A stretch of DNA of 10,795 nt. Origin: Chitinispirillaceae bacterium. GTDB taxonomy: Bacteria > Fibrobacterota > Chitinivibrionia > Chitinivibrionales > Chitinispirillaceae. The DNA lies in contig JAFGOU010000352.1 of NCBI GenBank assembly GCA_016926315.1, positions 1 through 10,795 of the forward strand, written 5' to 3'. Below, one piece after another: positions 1 through 7,400 of the stretch. Under the pieces are notes generated by a model that was not told where the DNA came from, did no database searches, and saw nothing but the letters and a program-made list of their open reading frames with translations. Made by a program: the position numbers and the translations under genes. Each line of letters starts with the position of its first letter. Positions within the stretch are counted from its first letter, which is position 1.

Positions 1-331
1 AGTAAATAATGTCGAAGACACGCAGGCCGTGGTCATCGTTGTTGACAACACCCCTCCGAAAATCGTCGAGACCTTCAGCATCCAGACCGTCGCGGGCGGT
101 GTGAACGAAAAAGAACTGCCCAGGTACCCGACGAATACCGCCATCTTCCTTGCCGCCACCGACGCCTCCGGGGTCGAGGGCATCTGGTATTCGATCAACG
201 GGAAAAAGGAGACAAAGTACGGCGGGAACCTGCAGTTCAACGACGCGGGGAAATACACGGTGGTGATCAGGGCAAAGGACATCCTCGGAAAGGTCGGCGA
301 AAAGACGGTCGCCTTTGAAATCGTAAACTGA
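1..331 (+). CDS. C-terminal end of a secreted/surface protein with an OmpL47/Ig-like repeat (5' partial)
   Basis: The reading frame is open from base 2 to the TGA at 329-331, giving about 109 residues, and it has no stop or convincing start upstream, so this is the 3' end of a longer gene. A GTG at 29 is in frame but has no ribosome-binding site and falls inside a beta-strand pattern, so I do not treat it as a start. The sequence shows a VVDNTPPKI stretch, a typical linker entering bacterial Ig-like or OmpL47-type beta-sandwich domains. It is followed by GIWYSINGK, an aromatic/glycine turn, and GKYTVVIRAKDILGKVGEK, which matches the usual 'body feels as real motion' tail of such repeats (YTVxxRAxDxxGN-like). 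The family is normally found in repeats on exported, cell-surface proteins. The end of the protein carries no obvious anchor or sorting tail. The gene converges on the pilin cassette with a 2-bp gap. Its full function cannot be judged from this fragment. Confidence 0.75.
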   Translation, partial: VNNVEDTQAVVIVVDNTPPKIVETFSIQTVAGGVNEKELPRYPTNTAIFLAATDASGVEGIWYSINGKKETKYGGNLQFNDAGKYTVVIRAKDILGKVGEKTVAFEIVN

Positions 332-333
332 GG

Positions 334-1890
334 CTACAGGACCTTGTTTTCTTCGGTCCAGTCGGTATTCAGGATAAACAGGTCTCCGGACGCTGCATTC
401 GCCCGCAACGATGGCACGCCGGGCGCCTTGAGTCCGTCCCTGAAACGCGCGTCATAAAAGAACCTGAAGGTCTCGTTGCCCGGACCGCCCTGGGCGTTGT
501 GTGACTCCTCATAGGTATCGATGGCGCGTGTGCCGATCACGTTGAGTTTGTAATCGTACTGGTTGACATTCGTCGATGCCCAGCGGACGCCGCAACCGGC
601 TTCGGTGGCGATGAGTTGTGCGGTGACAAGCATGACAGGGATCTCATTGCCGTGAGGAATTTCTGGAGTCAGGGTGGCGTTTCCATCGACAATGCTGAAC
701 GTATGCGTCTTCAATCCGAAGTGAATATGTGCCCCGGAGACCAGGGCGAGCACGTCTTTGTTCAGGGGAGTCAGGTTACCAAGACCGTAGTTGTCGCTGC
801 TGCTATACAATTCCATGTCGCTCAGGTCCGGCTGGTACCCATGGTATTTGAGGTCACCGACCGGGTACATTGAGTAACCGAGGTCGGTTATCACCGTTGT
901 CTGCCCCTTTACCGTGCCGATCACCTCCACGTCGTTGGGAACGCGCACGATTTCCTGGTCATTGCTGAAAGTGACCGACTGCTGCTGGTTTGTCGCATCG
1001 TAGTAATAATAGGTTGCCTGCCCGGTGGTCCCGTTAAGAACGCTGAAGTGCAAAAGCGCCCGTTTGGTCGCGCTCTGGTTTTGCGGCAATGTGCGGGTCT
1101 GCGTGGTAATGCGCGGCATGAAGAGACTGTCTTTGCTGTGCTTGAATTCGGTATAACGGCCGTTGCGTTCGAAAAAAAGGTCGAGCTTGGAATACTGTCC
1201 GGCCGAAGCGTCGTGCAGCCATATGCCGAAATCATAATTATTCCCCGACACCGGGCTGGTGCCGTAATTTCCCCAGTGGCCGGCGTCAAAAGCGACCCGG
1301 TCGAGCTTGTTATAGGTAGAGACCTTGCCGTTAACAAACCGGACGCTTACATTGCCGCCGCTGACGCTGGCTATTTTCAGCGGCGAATTGGTATGCACCG
1401 GCCCGTCGAACCATTCGTTGTTCAACCCGCCGCCACCGACGCCTCCCACGCCGGAAAGATCGTTGATAAAAACCCCGGGATCCTCCCAGTTTGTCTCGCT
1501 GACGGTCCAGCTCAGTGACTTTGAATAAGGCAGCAACCCTCCCGACGTCTGCGAGGTTATCCTGAGCTGGTTGCTTCCCACGGCCGTCACCGTAACCGTG
1601 ACCGTATATCCGTTGATCACACCCTGATACACCGTACCCTGGTAACCGGTGTTTTTATACTGAATCCAGTTGTCCGCCTCGCGAAGCCAGTTTGTTCCGA
1701 TAAGCAGTCCGGATTCAGCGGCAAGAAACGCCCGGTCGTCATTCATTTCAAGGGTTTCCTGCGATATGATATTTCTCGCGACGCCTAAGAATCCTCCCAT
1801 GGCGATGGTCATAAGGGTGATGAACGCGACAACGCCGACCAGAACCGATCCCTGCTGGCGCACGGTTTTGTCTACGAACGGTTTCGACAT
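334..1890 (-). CDS. PilX-like minor pilin with large DUF4900-like C-terminal region
   Basis: This 518-residue protein begins with a short basic leader ending RQQG, followed by S15 and a hydrophobic helix of about 20 residues, the pattern of a class III prepilin signal cut by prepilin peptidase after G14. Position +5 is G19, not the usual Glu; loss of Glu5 is known in PilX/GspK-type minor pilins placed at the fibre tip. The stretch DDRAFLAAESGL at about 51-62 matches the PilX signature. A glycine-rich linker (146-155) leads into a region starting DGPVHTN at about 162 and containing a VIGTVKGQTTVITD segment, which resembles DUF4900-type domains found in pilus-associated proteins. At 518 residues it is much longer than typical PilX (under 200). 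The ATG at 1888-1890 has AAAGGA 9-10 bases upstream. It overlaps the PilW-like gene by 19 bp, so the two are likely co-translated. Family placement is by motif, and the large C-terminal domain is assigned less securely. Confidence 0.85.
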   Translation of the reverse strand: MSKPFVDKTVRQQGSVLVGVVAFITLMTIAMGGFLGVARNIISQETLEMNDDRAFLAAESGLLIGTNWLREADNWIQYKNTGYQGTVYQGVINGYTVTVTVTAVGSNQLRITSQTSGGLLPYSKSLSWTVSETNWEDPGVFINDLSGVGGVGGGGLNNEWFDGPVHTNSPLKIASVSGGNVSVRFVNGKVSTYNKLDRVAFDAGHWGNYGTSPVSGNNYDFGIWLHDASAGQYSKLDLFFERNGRYTEFKHSKDSLFMPRITTQTRTLPQNQSATKRALLHFSVLNGTTGQATYYYYDATNQQQSVTFSNDQEIVRVPNDVEVIGTVKGQTTVITDLGYSMYPVGDLKYHGYQPDLSDMELYSSSDNYGLGNLTPLNKDVLALVSGAHIHFGLKTHTFSIVDGNATLTPEIPHGNEIPVMLVTAQLIATEAGCGVRWASTNVNQYDYKLNVIGTRAIDTYEESHNAQGGPGNETFRFFYDARFRDGLKAPGVPSLRANAASGDLFILNTDWTEENKVL

Positions 1891-2396
1891 TGGAACAGGT
1901 CCTTTCGTGCTGAGATCGCATAGGCAGTACTGAGGTCGTTCCGTGTCAGCGTGAGATGAATGGCAACGCTGCGTCGCTGCGGGTCAAGAATAAAATTGCT
2001 GACACCCGAAACCACGGTCACGACGTTGCCGCCCGATTGAAAAGCGGCCTGATGAGGTCCCTCGGTAAGGTTCGTTCCGCTGATCGCATACTGTGCGAGT
2101 ACGGTTCCATCGCCGTTACACATTGTTATCGTCTTTACGGTGTCCGGTCCCGCAGCGAAGGCATGCGGCGTTTCGCCGGGGCCAAGGACGAACGAGGCCA
2201 TGCGGACGTCCTTTGACATCTGACGCGCGACATTATCGTACTGCTGGTGCATGAGCAGCGAGGAGATCGAAATGGTGGACTGGTTGCTGTACATCATAAA
2301 CAGCGTGTAGATGACACCGCCAAGCACCAGCGATACCGCCGAGGAGACGATCATTTCAACAAGCGTAATGCCGTTTTGATTTTTTATTGAGTTCAT
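1872..2396 (-). CDS. PilW-like prepilin-type protein
   Basis: The 174-residue product starts MNSIKNQNG followed by ITLVEMIVSSAV, a textbook prepilin peptidase site: cleavage after G9, hydrophobic residue at +1, and Glu at +5 (E14), then a hydrophobic alpha1 helix to about residue 32. The rest is polar and rich in Thr, Ser and Val with two cysteines (in TMCNGDG and near the C-terminus), fitting a small globular pilin head. Size, and position between a PilV-like and a PilX-like gene, favour the PilW class of minor pilins, which help prime pilus or pseudopilus assembly from the inner membrane. A type II secretion pseudopilin is the main alternative. The ATG at 2394-2396 overlaps the TAA stop of the upstream gene by one base (TAATG), and its 3' end overlaps the PilX-like gene by 19 bp, so the three form one translationally coupled unit. 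Confidence 0.85.
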   Translation of the reverse strand: MNSIKNQNGITLVEMIVSSAVSLVLGGVIYTLFMMYSNQSTISISSLLMHQQYDNVARQMSKDVRMASFVLGPGETPHAFAAGPDTVKTITMCNGDGTVLAQYAISGTNLTEGPHQAAFQSGGNVVTVVSGVSNFILDPQRRSVAIHLTLTRNDLSTAYAISARKDLFQCRNRS

Positions 2397-2845
2397 TACC
2401 GTGCCCTTGCGACTACTTTGGTTAAGGTGAGAGAATCGACCGTTCCATCGCTGGAAGTCCAGCGTATCATGAGGTCAACCCGTTTGACTGAAAGAGGGGT
2501 TCCGGAACCTGTCGAAATCGTTTCGGTCGTAACGGTCCTGGTGAGCCGTCCGAAAAGCGGATTGCCCATGCGCTCATCGATCAGGATCTCTTCAACCGTG
2601 GTGCCGTGATCCGGAATGATGTTAAAATCGCGGTAATCGTATAACCGCTCGAAAACCGTTCTGACAACAGCGCGCGCCTGGCGACGGTCGTTGTCGCTGA
2701 CGCTTAACTGCGAACCGGTACCGACCACCGCGACCGCTGCGGTGACGGCGAGAACCAGCAGCATGCCGGAGACAAGAACTTCGATCAGGGTAAATCCTGA
2801 TGCATTTCCAGTGGTTTTAATCATTTTTTTCGTCTTTTTTTTCAT
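2396..2845 (-). CDS. PilV-like prepilin-type protein
   Basis: This is the first gene of the pilin cassette. The N-terminal motif is SG followed by FTLIEVLVSGMLLVLAV: cleavage after Gly, Phe at +1, Glu at +5, then a hydrophobic helix, all diagnostic of type IV prepilins. The frame stays open to a GTG at 2941, but that would put nearly 50 residues before the cleavage site, unlike class III leaders. I prefer the ATG at 2843-2845, which gives a lysine-rich leader of 17 residues and a 149-residue protein. The ATG at 2822-2824 (10-residue leader) is almost as good. No strong Shine-Dalgarno sequence decides between them. The head domain contains an FERLYDYRDFN segment and a series of Thr/Val-rich strands ending LTLTKVVARAR. 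PilV-type minor pilins take part in pilus assembly and retraction balance. No pilus motor, platform or secretin gene is in the window, so it must work with genes elsewhere. Confidence 0.82.
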   Translation of the reverse strand: MKKKTKKMIKTTGNASGFTLIEVLVSGMLLVLAVTAAVAVVGTGSQLSVSDNDRRQARAVVRTVFERLYDYRDFNIIPDHGTTVEEILIDERMGNPLFGRLTRTVTTETISTGSGTPLSVKRVDLMIRWTSSDGTVDSLTLTKVVARAR

Positions 2846-3024
2846 TTTTTGAAAAAACAATCCCCACGTGACCCGCCGGTCATTTTTTTTGCGGCGTATC
2901 GTAACTAAATGATTGATAAAAAAATACTGACGGCGCGTCACCTGCCAGATTACGTCCTGCGAGTCTTCGCGCTAATGCTTGATATCAGACATTTCCCAAT
3001 CATCCTTGTTTTGCTTTTCATCTT

Positions 3025-3054
3025 AGTATAACCTTAAGCGATTAAGAATTACAA
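3025..3054 (-). promoter_or_regulatory. Candidate sigma70-like promoter for the pilin cassette, with dyad in the spacer
   Basis: Read on the minus strand, TTGTAA (3054-3049) and TATACT (3030-3025) are 18 bp apart, matching the -35 and -10 consensus at 4/6 and 5/6 positions. A small dyad, CTTAA-gcga-TTAAG, fills 3033-3046 between them and could be a repressor site. The inferred transcript start near 3018 would give a leader of about 170 nt before the ATG at 2845. This comes from pattern matching in AT-rich DNA, where chance matches are common. Confidence 0.35.
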
Positions 3055-3106
3055 ATAGTAGTTGTAACTTGTATCTATATCAGCGACTTGGATGCTATCT
3101 GTCAAT

Positions 3107-3121
3107 AGGCAATAATTGCCT
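3107..3121. repeat. Perfect 15-bp palindrome
   Basis: AGGCAAT and ATTGCCT are exact inverted repeats separated by a single A. A second palindrome, CGTCCGGACG, follows five bases later at 3127-3136. The symmetry and size fit a binding site for a dimeric regulator, about 75 bp upstream of the candidate pilin promoter's -10 element. No U-tract follows on either strand, so an intrinsic terminator is unlikely. The regulator is unknown. Confidence 0.4.
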
Positions 3122-3363
3122 GTTTCCGTCCGGACGAAGAGAAAAACGCCTTTTTCAGCAAAAAAACGTCACTTTTTCATGCGTTTATGATTTTATTACC
3201 TTGTGTAAATGATCAGAATTTATTGCTCAGGGGGTGCGGGAAAATCACAGACCTTTGGGAAAAAGGACCTCTCCCCTGCTGCGCTCGTTGATATGACCGT
3301 AGCACTAGTTGCTTGACATACGCTATTTAGCGTTTGTTCAAAAATCCTCTCAGCCATAAGGTC

Positions 3364-3438
3364 GTCATTCCGGCGAAAGCCGGAATCCACCTTCTGGGCC
3401 AATTTCAGGCACTGGATACCGGTTTTCGCCGGTATGAC
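3364..3438. repeat. REPIN-like nested palindromic repeat (two inverted 26-bp REP-type units)
   Basis: Two 26-bp arms lie in inverted orientation at 3364-3389 and 3413-3438, separated by 23 bp, and match at 23 of 26 positions. Each arm is itself a hairpin: left ATTCCGGC-GAAA-GCCGGAAT, right (reverse complement) ATACCGG-CGAAAA-CCGGTAT. Two of the three differences are a T/A pair that swaps together, so the inner stem is kept. The core resembles the GTCATTCCGGCGAAAGCCGGAAT class of repeats scattered in many bacterial genomes (dRS3/REP-like). The element lies 39 bp after the stop of the FHA gene, a usual location for REP elements, and it could protect or end the FHA transcript. A typical REP-associated transposase is not in the window. 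Whether it is repeated elsewhere in the genome cannot be seen here. Confidence 0.8.
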
Positions 3439-3477
3439 AATCCTTAAAAGAAACTTTTCGGACAGGCACCATGAACC

Positions 3478-4206
3478 TCATGCGCACTGGTTCATTGCGG
3501 CTTCGTCAAGCCTCCGGCAGCCCTCGATGAGGAGAAAGGTGACGCTCATGGTAATTTCAGGATTTTCAATCATGATGTTCTGAGGCGAAAAAGAAAAGGT
3601 TCCCTGATTGAAATTGAGGATATCGTAAACCGCTTCCTCCCCGCTTCTCCCGTTGAACGCCGCAAGGGCAATATGGCCGTTGCATACGGTAAAACTGCCT
3701 TCGCCGTTTGCCGTCTGCATAAGCAGAATGCCGCTTTTCCCGCCCGCTTCGATCATCTGAAACAGCTCGACCGGGCAGAGATGAGCCAGGTCGCCGGCAA
3801 AACCCGGCTGGTTCTCCTGATTCCACAGCTCATTGAGGTTGATGATCTCTGTCACCTCACGCTGTGCACGTGAGCGAAGTTCCTTGAACTCGTCGATGAT
3901 CTCCGATTGTTTTTCAACGATCCGTACGGTATAGACCGCCGACGCGATGCGGATCTTGTCCCAGTTCTGCAATGCGACCGCCTGGGGACCGCAGAGCTTG
4001 CTGTTATTGAGAAAAGTCCCGTTTGAACTTCCAAGGTCGGTCAAAAGGTAATTCGGTTTTTTAAATTCAATGGCGGCGTGTTTCCGGCTTATCCGTGCTT
4101 CATGGAGGACGATGGCGTTGTCATCGGTGCGTCCAATGGTGATTTTTACTTTATTCGGCACCTGAACCGGTTTGTCGGGATAGCGTACGAGGAAAAGATT
4201 GCTCAT
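3478..4206 (-). CDS. FHA domain fused to DUF4388 (PATAN) domain
   Basis: The 242-residue protein has no signal peptide or membrane segment and is probably cytoplasmic. Residues about 22-97 form an FHA domain with the phosphothreonine-binding residues in place: IGR (R26), SRKHA (S40, H43) and LGSSNGTFLN (N62). A linker rich in charged residues (100-130) leads to a DUF4388/PATAN domain at about 136-235, seen as FAGDL..CPVELFQMIEAGGKSGILLM..., then GHIALAAFNGRSGEEAVYDILNFNQGTFSF. FHA domains bind proteins phosphorylated by Ser/Thr kinases; PATAN domains are found in response-regulator and gliding or motility signalling proteins, where they are thought to mediate protein contacts. So it is likely an adaptor reading kinase output, but no kinase gene is in the window. 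The ATG at 4204-4206 has AAAAGGA with good spacing. It is separated from the TPR gene upstream by 231 bp and has its own candidate promoter. Confidence 0.88.
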   Translation of the reverse strand: MSNLFLVRYPDKPVQVPNKVKITIGRTDDNAIVLHEARISRKHAAIEFKKPNYLLTDLGSSNGTFLNNSKLCGPQAVALQNWDKIRIASAVYTVRIVEKQSEIIDEFKELRSRAQREVTEIINLNELWNQENQPGFAGDLAHLCPVELFQMIEAGGKSGILLMQTANGEGSFTVCNGHIALAAFNGRSGEEAVYDILNFNQGTFSFSPQNIMIENPEITMSVTFLLIEGCRRLDEAAMNQCA

Positions 4207-4238
4207 TGATGTTCCTTTTCATGGTGTGGAAATAAAAA

Positions 4239-4267
4239 TAAATACATCGCATGCGGCGATACGTCAA
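4239..4267 (-). promoter_or_regulatory. Candidate promoter for the FHA-DUF4388 gene with operator-like dyad
   Basis: On the minus strand TTGACG (4267-4262; 5/6 to the -35 consensus) is followed after 17 bp by TATTTA (4244-4239; a weak -10). The inferred start near 4231 is about 25 nt before the ATG, with a Shine-Dalgarno in between. The spacer is almost filled by the dyad ATCGC-atgcg-GCGAT (4246-4260), and GTGTGGA/TCCACAC (4224-4230 and 4274-4280) forms a second, flanking inverted repeat. Such symmetry suits a dimeric regulator. The rest of the 4207-4437 gap shows only a 6-bp hairpin (CATCCG/CGGATG, 4391-4410) without a U-tract. Confidence 0.45.
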
Positions 4268-4437
4268 ATAAAATCCACACGACCGGAGCAGTCACCAGCA
4301 GAATTTTCAGGAAATGCCGTTTTTCCCGGCCGGTTTTCTTCTGATTGGCGGTTTGTCGGCGCGTACTGGAGCGTTCTGCCTGCGTAGTACCATCCGGTTA
4401 CGTACGGATGCGCATTTATAGCGATTGGTAATGGACT

Positions 4438-7400
4438 TCATCGGCTGACCTTCCTCGCTTCGGCGTCAACGATCTTTTTACGAAGGTCCTTGAGGATTTC
4501 GCTTTCAGGATTGTGCCCCTGCCCTTTTACAAGCCATTTCCGCGCTTTTGAAAACTCTTCCAGCTCGATATACAGGTTGACAAGATTGGCATAGGTTTCG
4601 GGAATGTCATGCTTCTTTTCCACCGCCTTCTGATACGCCTGTTCACATTTTTCGATCTCCCCCCATTTGCCGTAAATCGCGCCGAGGTTGTTCCATGCAA
4701 GATTATACAGCGGATCCTTGGCAACGATGTGCAGGTAGAGTCCCAGTGCGGCGGAATCATCTCCCGTTGTCTGCAGGTCGACCGCTCTGTTGTAAAGCGA
4801 ATCGGCTTCATTGACGTCCGGTTTCCCCTCACCCCGCCTTTTTTCTGCGGCGTAGCGTTTTTCGATATCGGCGTTCTGTATCTTCGGGTCAAGCTCACGA
4901 GCCCGCTGGTAATACTTCCAGGCGTTTTCCACGTCTCCCAGGTTATAGGAAGCAACGGCCAGGTTATACTGGACAACAGCGCTTCCCGCTTCGACATTCG
5001 ACAGTTGCAGATACCATTGAAGCGCATTTTTCCATTGCTTGAGCCCGAAAGCCGCATTTCCCGCCAGCCGGCAGAGGTCGGCACGATCGCTGCCCGACGC
5101 TTTTTTAACAAGGGATTCCGCGGTGGAGAGCGCATCGGCATACTGCCGCATATGATAATATGCCAGCGCGAGATTATACCGGGCGGCAAGACCGGTATCG
5201 CCGCTTTTTCGCACCAGGTGTATCACCTCCTGATAATTGCCTGAGGAGAAGGCAAGCGCCGCCCTGACTCCCGCCTTGTCCCGGTCCCACTGTGCCTCGT
5301 TAGGCACTTTTGCCAGACACTCTTCGGCTTTATTTTTCCTGCCGGAAAAAGCGTATATCTGGGCCAGGGTGATCCAATCACCCCCCTCCTTCTCGGAAAG
5401 GCCTTCCAGAAGCGTGATCGCCTTGGTGGTATCTTTGTTCCAGAGCGCCATTTCGGATTGGGCGCGCCGTGTCGAAGCGGAAGATGAAAAATCCTGTTCG
5501 AGCTGGAGAAGGGTTTTCTGCGCCTGTTCCTTGTCCCGTTTCCTGGCATACAGGAGAAAAATGTTGTACTGCGCGGTTTCCCGTTTTGGTGAATGAAGCG
5601 CCATTTTATAGGCAGTAAGTGCGTCGGTATACTGAGCGACGGCGGTATACACGTTGCCGATGTTAATCTGTATCTGGGGGTCGTCGCTTTTCAGGTCGAC
5701 CGCCTTCCGGTAATACTGGAGCGCCTCTTCGTACTTGCCGTCACGCTCGTAAGAAAGCCCCATGTTGACCCAGAGAGATGCATTCGAAGGGTCGTCGGCG
5801 AGATTTTTCTGCCAGAGTTCGCGCGCTTTGGCAACGTTCCCCTCACTGTTGAATACATAGGCGAGAAGGCCGCGTGAGGCGACGTTGTCTTTTTTCCGGT
5901 TCAGGCTTTTTTCAAAGCACTCCTTCGCCTTTGCCAGGTCGTTGATCTCCATGTAGGCATACCCAAGCTGGTAATACAGCCGCCACGGGTTCTGGTGCCA
6001 TTTGGGTATCAGGAGGGTGAACCGTTCAATTGCTTTGTGATGTCGTCCTGCGAGAAGGTAGGTTTCGGCAAGATCGTAGTCGGTCTGCGGCTCGGTTACC
6101 AGCTTGGAAACGGCCGCTTCAAGCGTCGTGATGGCGTTTTCCCAGTCGTGCTGCTCGCGGTAATACAGGGCGAGGTTCCGGTAGATGCGTTCGTCGCGGT
6201 CCGCATCTTTGACAGCGGCAAGGGTGGCTATCGCCTTGGCGGTTTCTTTCTGGTAGTAATAGAGCGCCGAGAGCTGGAGCGCCGTTTCACCGCACGATTC
6301 GCCGATGCAATTCGAAAGGATTTTTTCCAGAAGCCGGACCGCGCCCGAAAGTTCGCCCGGCGATTTCGTACAGAGCGCGAGATTGAGCTGGGCGCTCCGC
6401 AGTTCCGGATTTATTTTAATCGCCCTTTTAAATGCCTCCTCGGCCTTTTTTCCGTTCCCCTTGCGGTAATAGACCACGCCCAGAAAATCGTGATACTCCG
6501 CCCGGTCATCCAGTTCAAGCGCTTTTGTAATGAGTTGTTCAGCGGCGGAAAGCTCGTTTCTCCGGTGAGCATTCAATGCGCGGAGATAAAGCAGCGACGG
6601 GTCCTGAAGGGTGTCGGAGAGGGATTTCCAGGTGGTTTCGGCTTTGTCGAAGTTTTTCCGCAGAAAATAAACCTGCCCCAGATTATAGCGCAGAATGCCG
6701 TCATTCGGATACCGCGTGCTACCCCGTTCAAAATAATCCTGCGCGGCTTTACTGTCGTCGCACTCCTTGGCCGCAATGCCTGCCAAAAGAAAAGCGTCGG
6801 CAGAGGGGGAGATCGCACGGCTGAAATAGGCGGTGAGCGTCTGCTGCGCTTCCTTGCAGTTGCGAGACTCAACCTGCGTATTGGCGAGTTCAACAAGAAC
6901 TTCCGGATCGGCCCCTTTGGAAACCGCCTGGGAAAGGTAGTTCTTCGCCGTTCCATGGTTTCTGCGTGACGCTTCGATCCTGCCGAGCAGTTTGAGCGCC
7001 TCTGGTTTGTCGCTGTATTTTTTAAGCACGGCGAGGGCTTCCGTGGTATCCCCGTTTTCAATAAGCGCGTAGGAATAAAAACTCCAGGCATCGGGATGCG
7101 TGGGAGCATTTTTATACGCTTTTTTGAGCTGGTCAAGCGCTTTCCTCCGTTCACCTTTTTTTAGGAAAACCGTTCCAAGCCGGACCTGCGCCTCAATAAG
7201 TTGTTTGTTGGCACCAAGAGCCCGTTCCAGAAGCCTTTGTGCCGCGTCATTCCGGCCTTCGTGAAGATAGACGAGGGAAAGGTTATACGAGGCGATCGCA
7301 TATCCAGGATCCCTGGATGCCAGTTTTTCCCATATCTCCCGCGCGCTCCCGATTTCACCTTTGCGGAACTTGACTACTCCCCGGTTGTTGATCGCATCGC

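Larger units (their letters stand above)
2846..3363. other. AT-rich intergenic region upstream of the pilin cassette, no convincing gene
   Basis: About 520 bases (630 with the repeat that follows) lie without a gene I can support. A short minus-strand frame at 3220-3402 reads through the palindromic repeat and gives the SGFRRNDD-type peptide that such repeats commonly encode by chance, so I do not count it. The region is visibly richer in A and T than the flanking genes. It contains a candidate sigma70-like promoter for the pilin genes, a perfect 15-bp palindrome at 3107-3121, a 10-bp palindrome CGTCCGGACG at 3127-3136, and an imperfect direct repeat (AAAAACG near 3142 and 3162, each followed by TTTTTCA). 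It could be a regulatory region or hold a small RNA; nothing here proves either. Confidence 0.6.

Noticed and set aside
2846..2941. GTG at 2941 as start of the PilV-like protein
   Set aside because: It would place almost 50 residues before the prepilin cleavage site, unlike known leaders; the ATG at 2845 or 2824 fits better.
3220..3402. A 60-residue minus-strand reading frame between the pilins and the FHA gene
   Set aside because: Its start lies inside the palindromic repeat and the VDSGFRRNDD peptide is the common chance translation of such repeats; nothing else supports a gene.
3457..3470. CGGACAGGCACC segment before the FHA stop as part of a mobile element
   Set aside because: It resembles GACAGGCACC motifs often seen near REP elements, but it is short and single here, and nothing else marks a mobile element.
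4391..4410. CATCCG/CGGATG hairpin after the TPR gene as a terminator
   Set aside because: The stem is 6 bp with an 8-nt loop and no run of T residues follows on the minus strand.
5995..6969. A 324-residue plus-strand reading frame opposite the TPR gene
   Set aside because: It is antisense to a clear TPR coding region, has no ribosome-binding site, and its sequence shows no domain, only the codon bias of the opposite strand.
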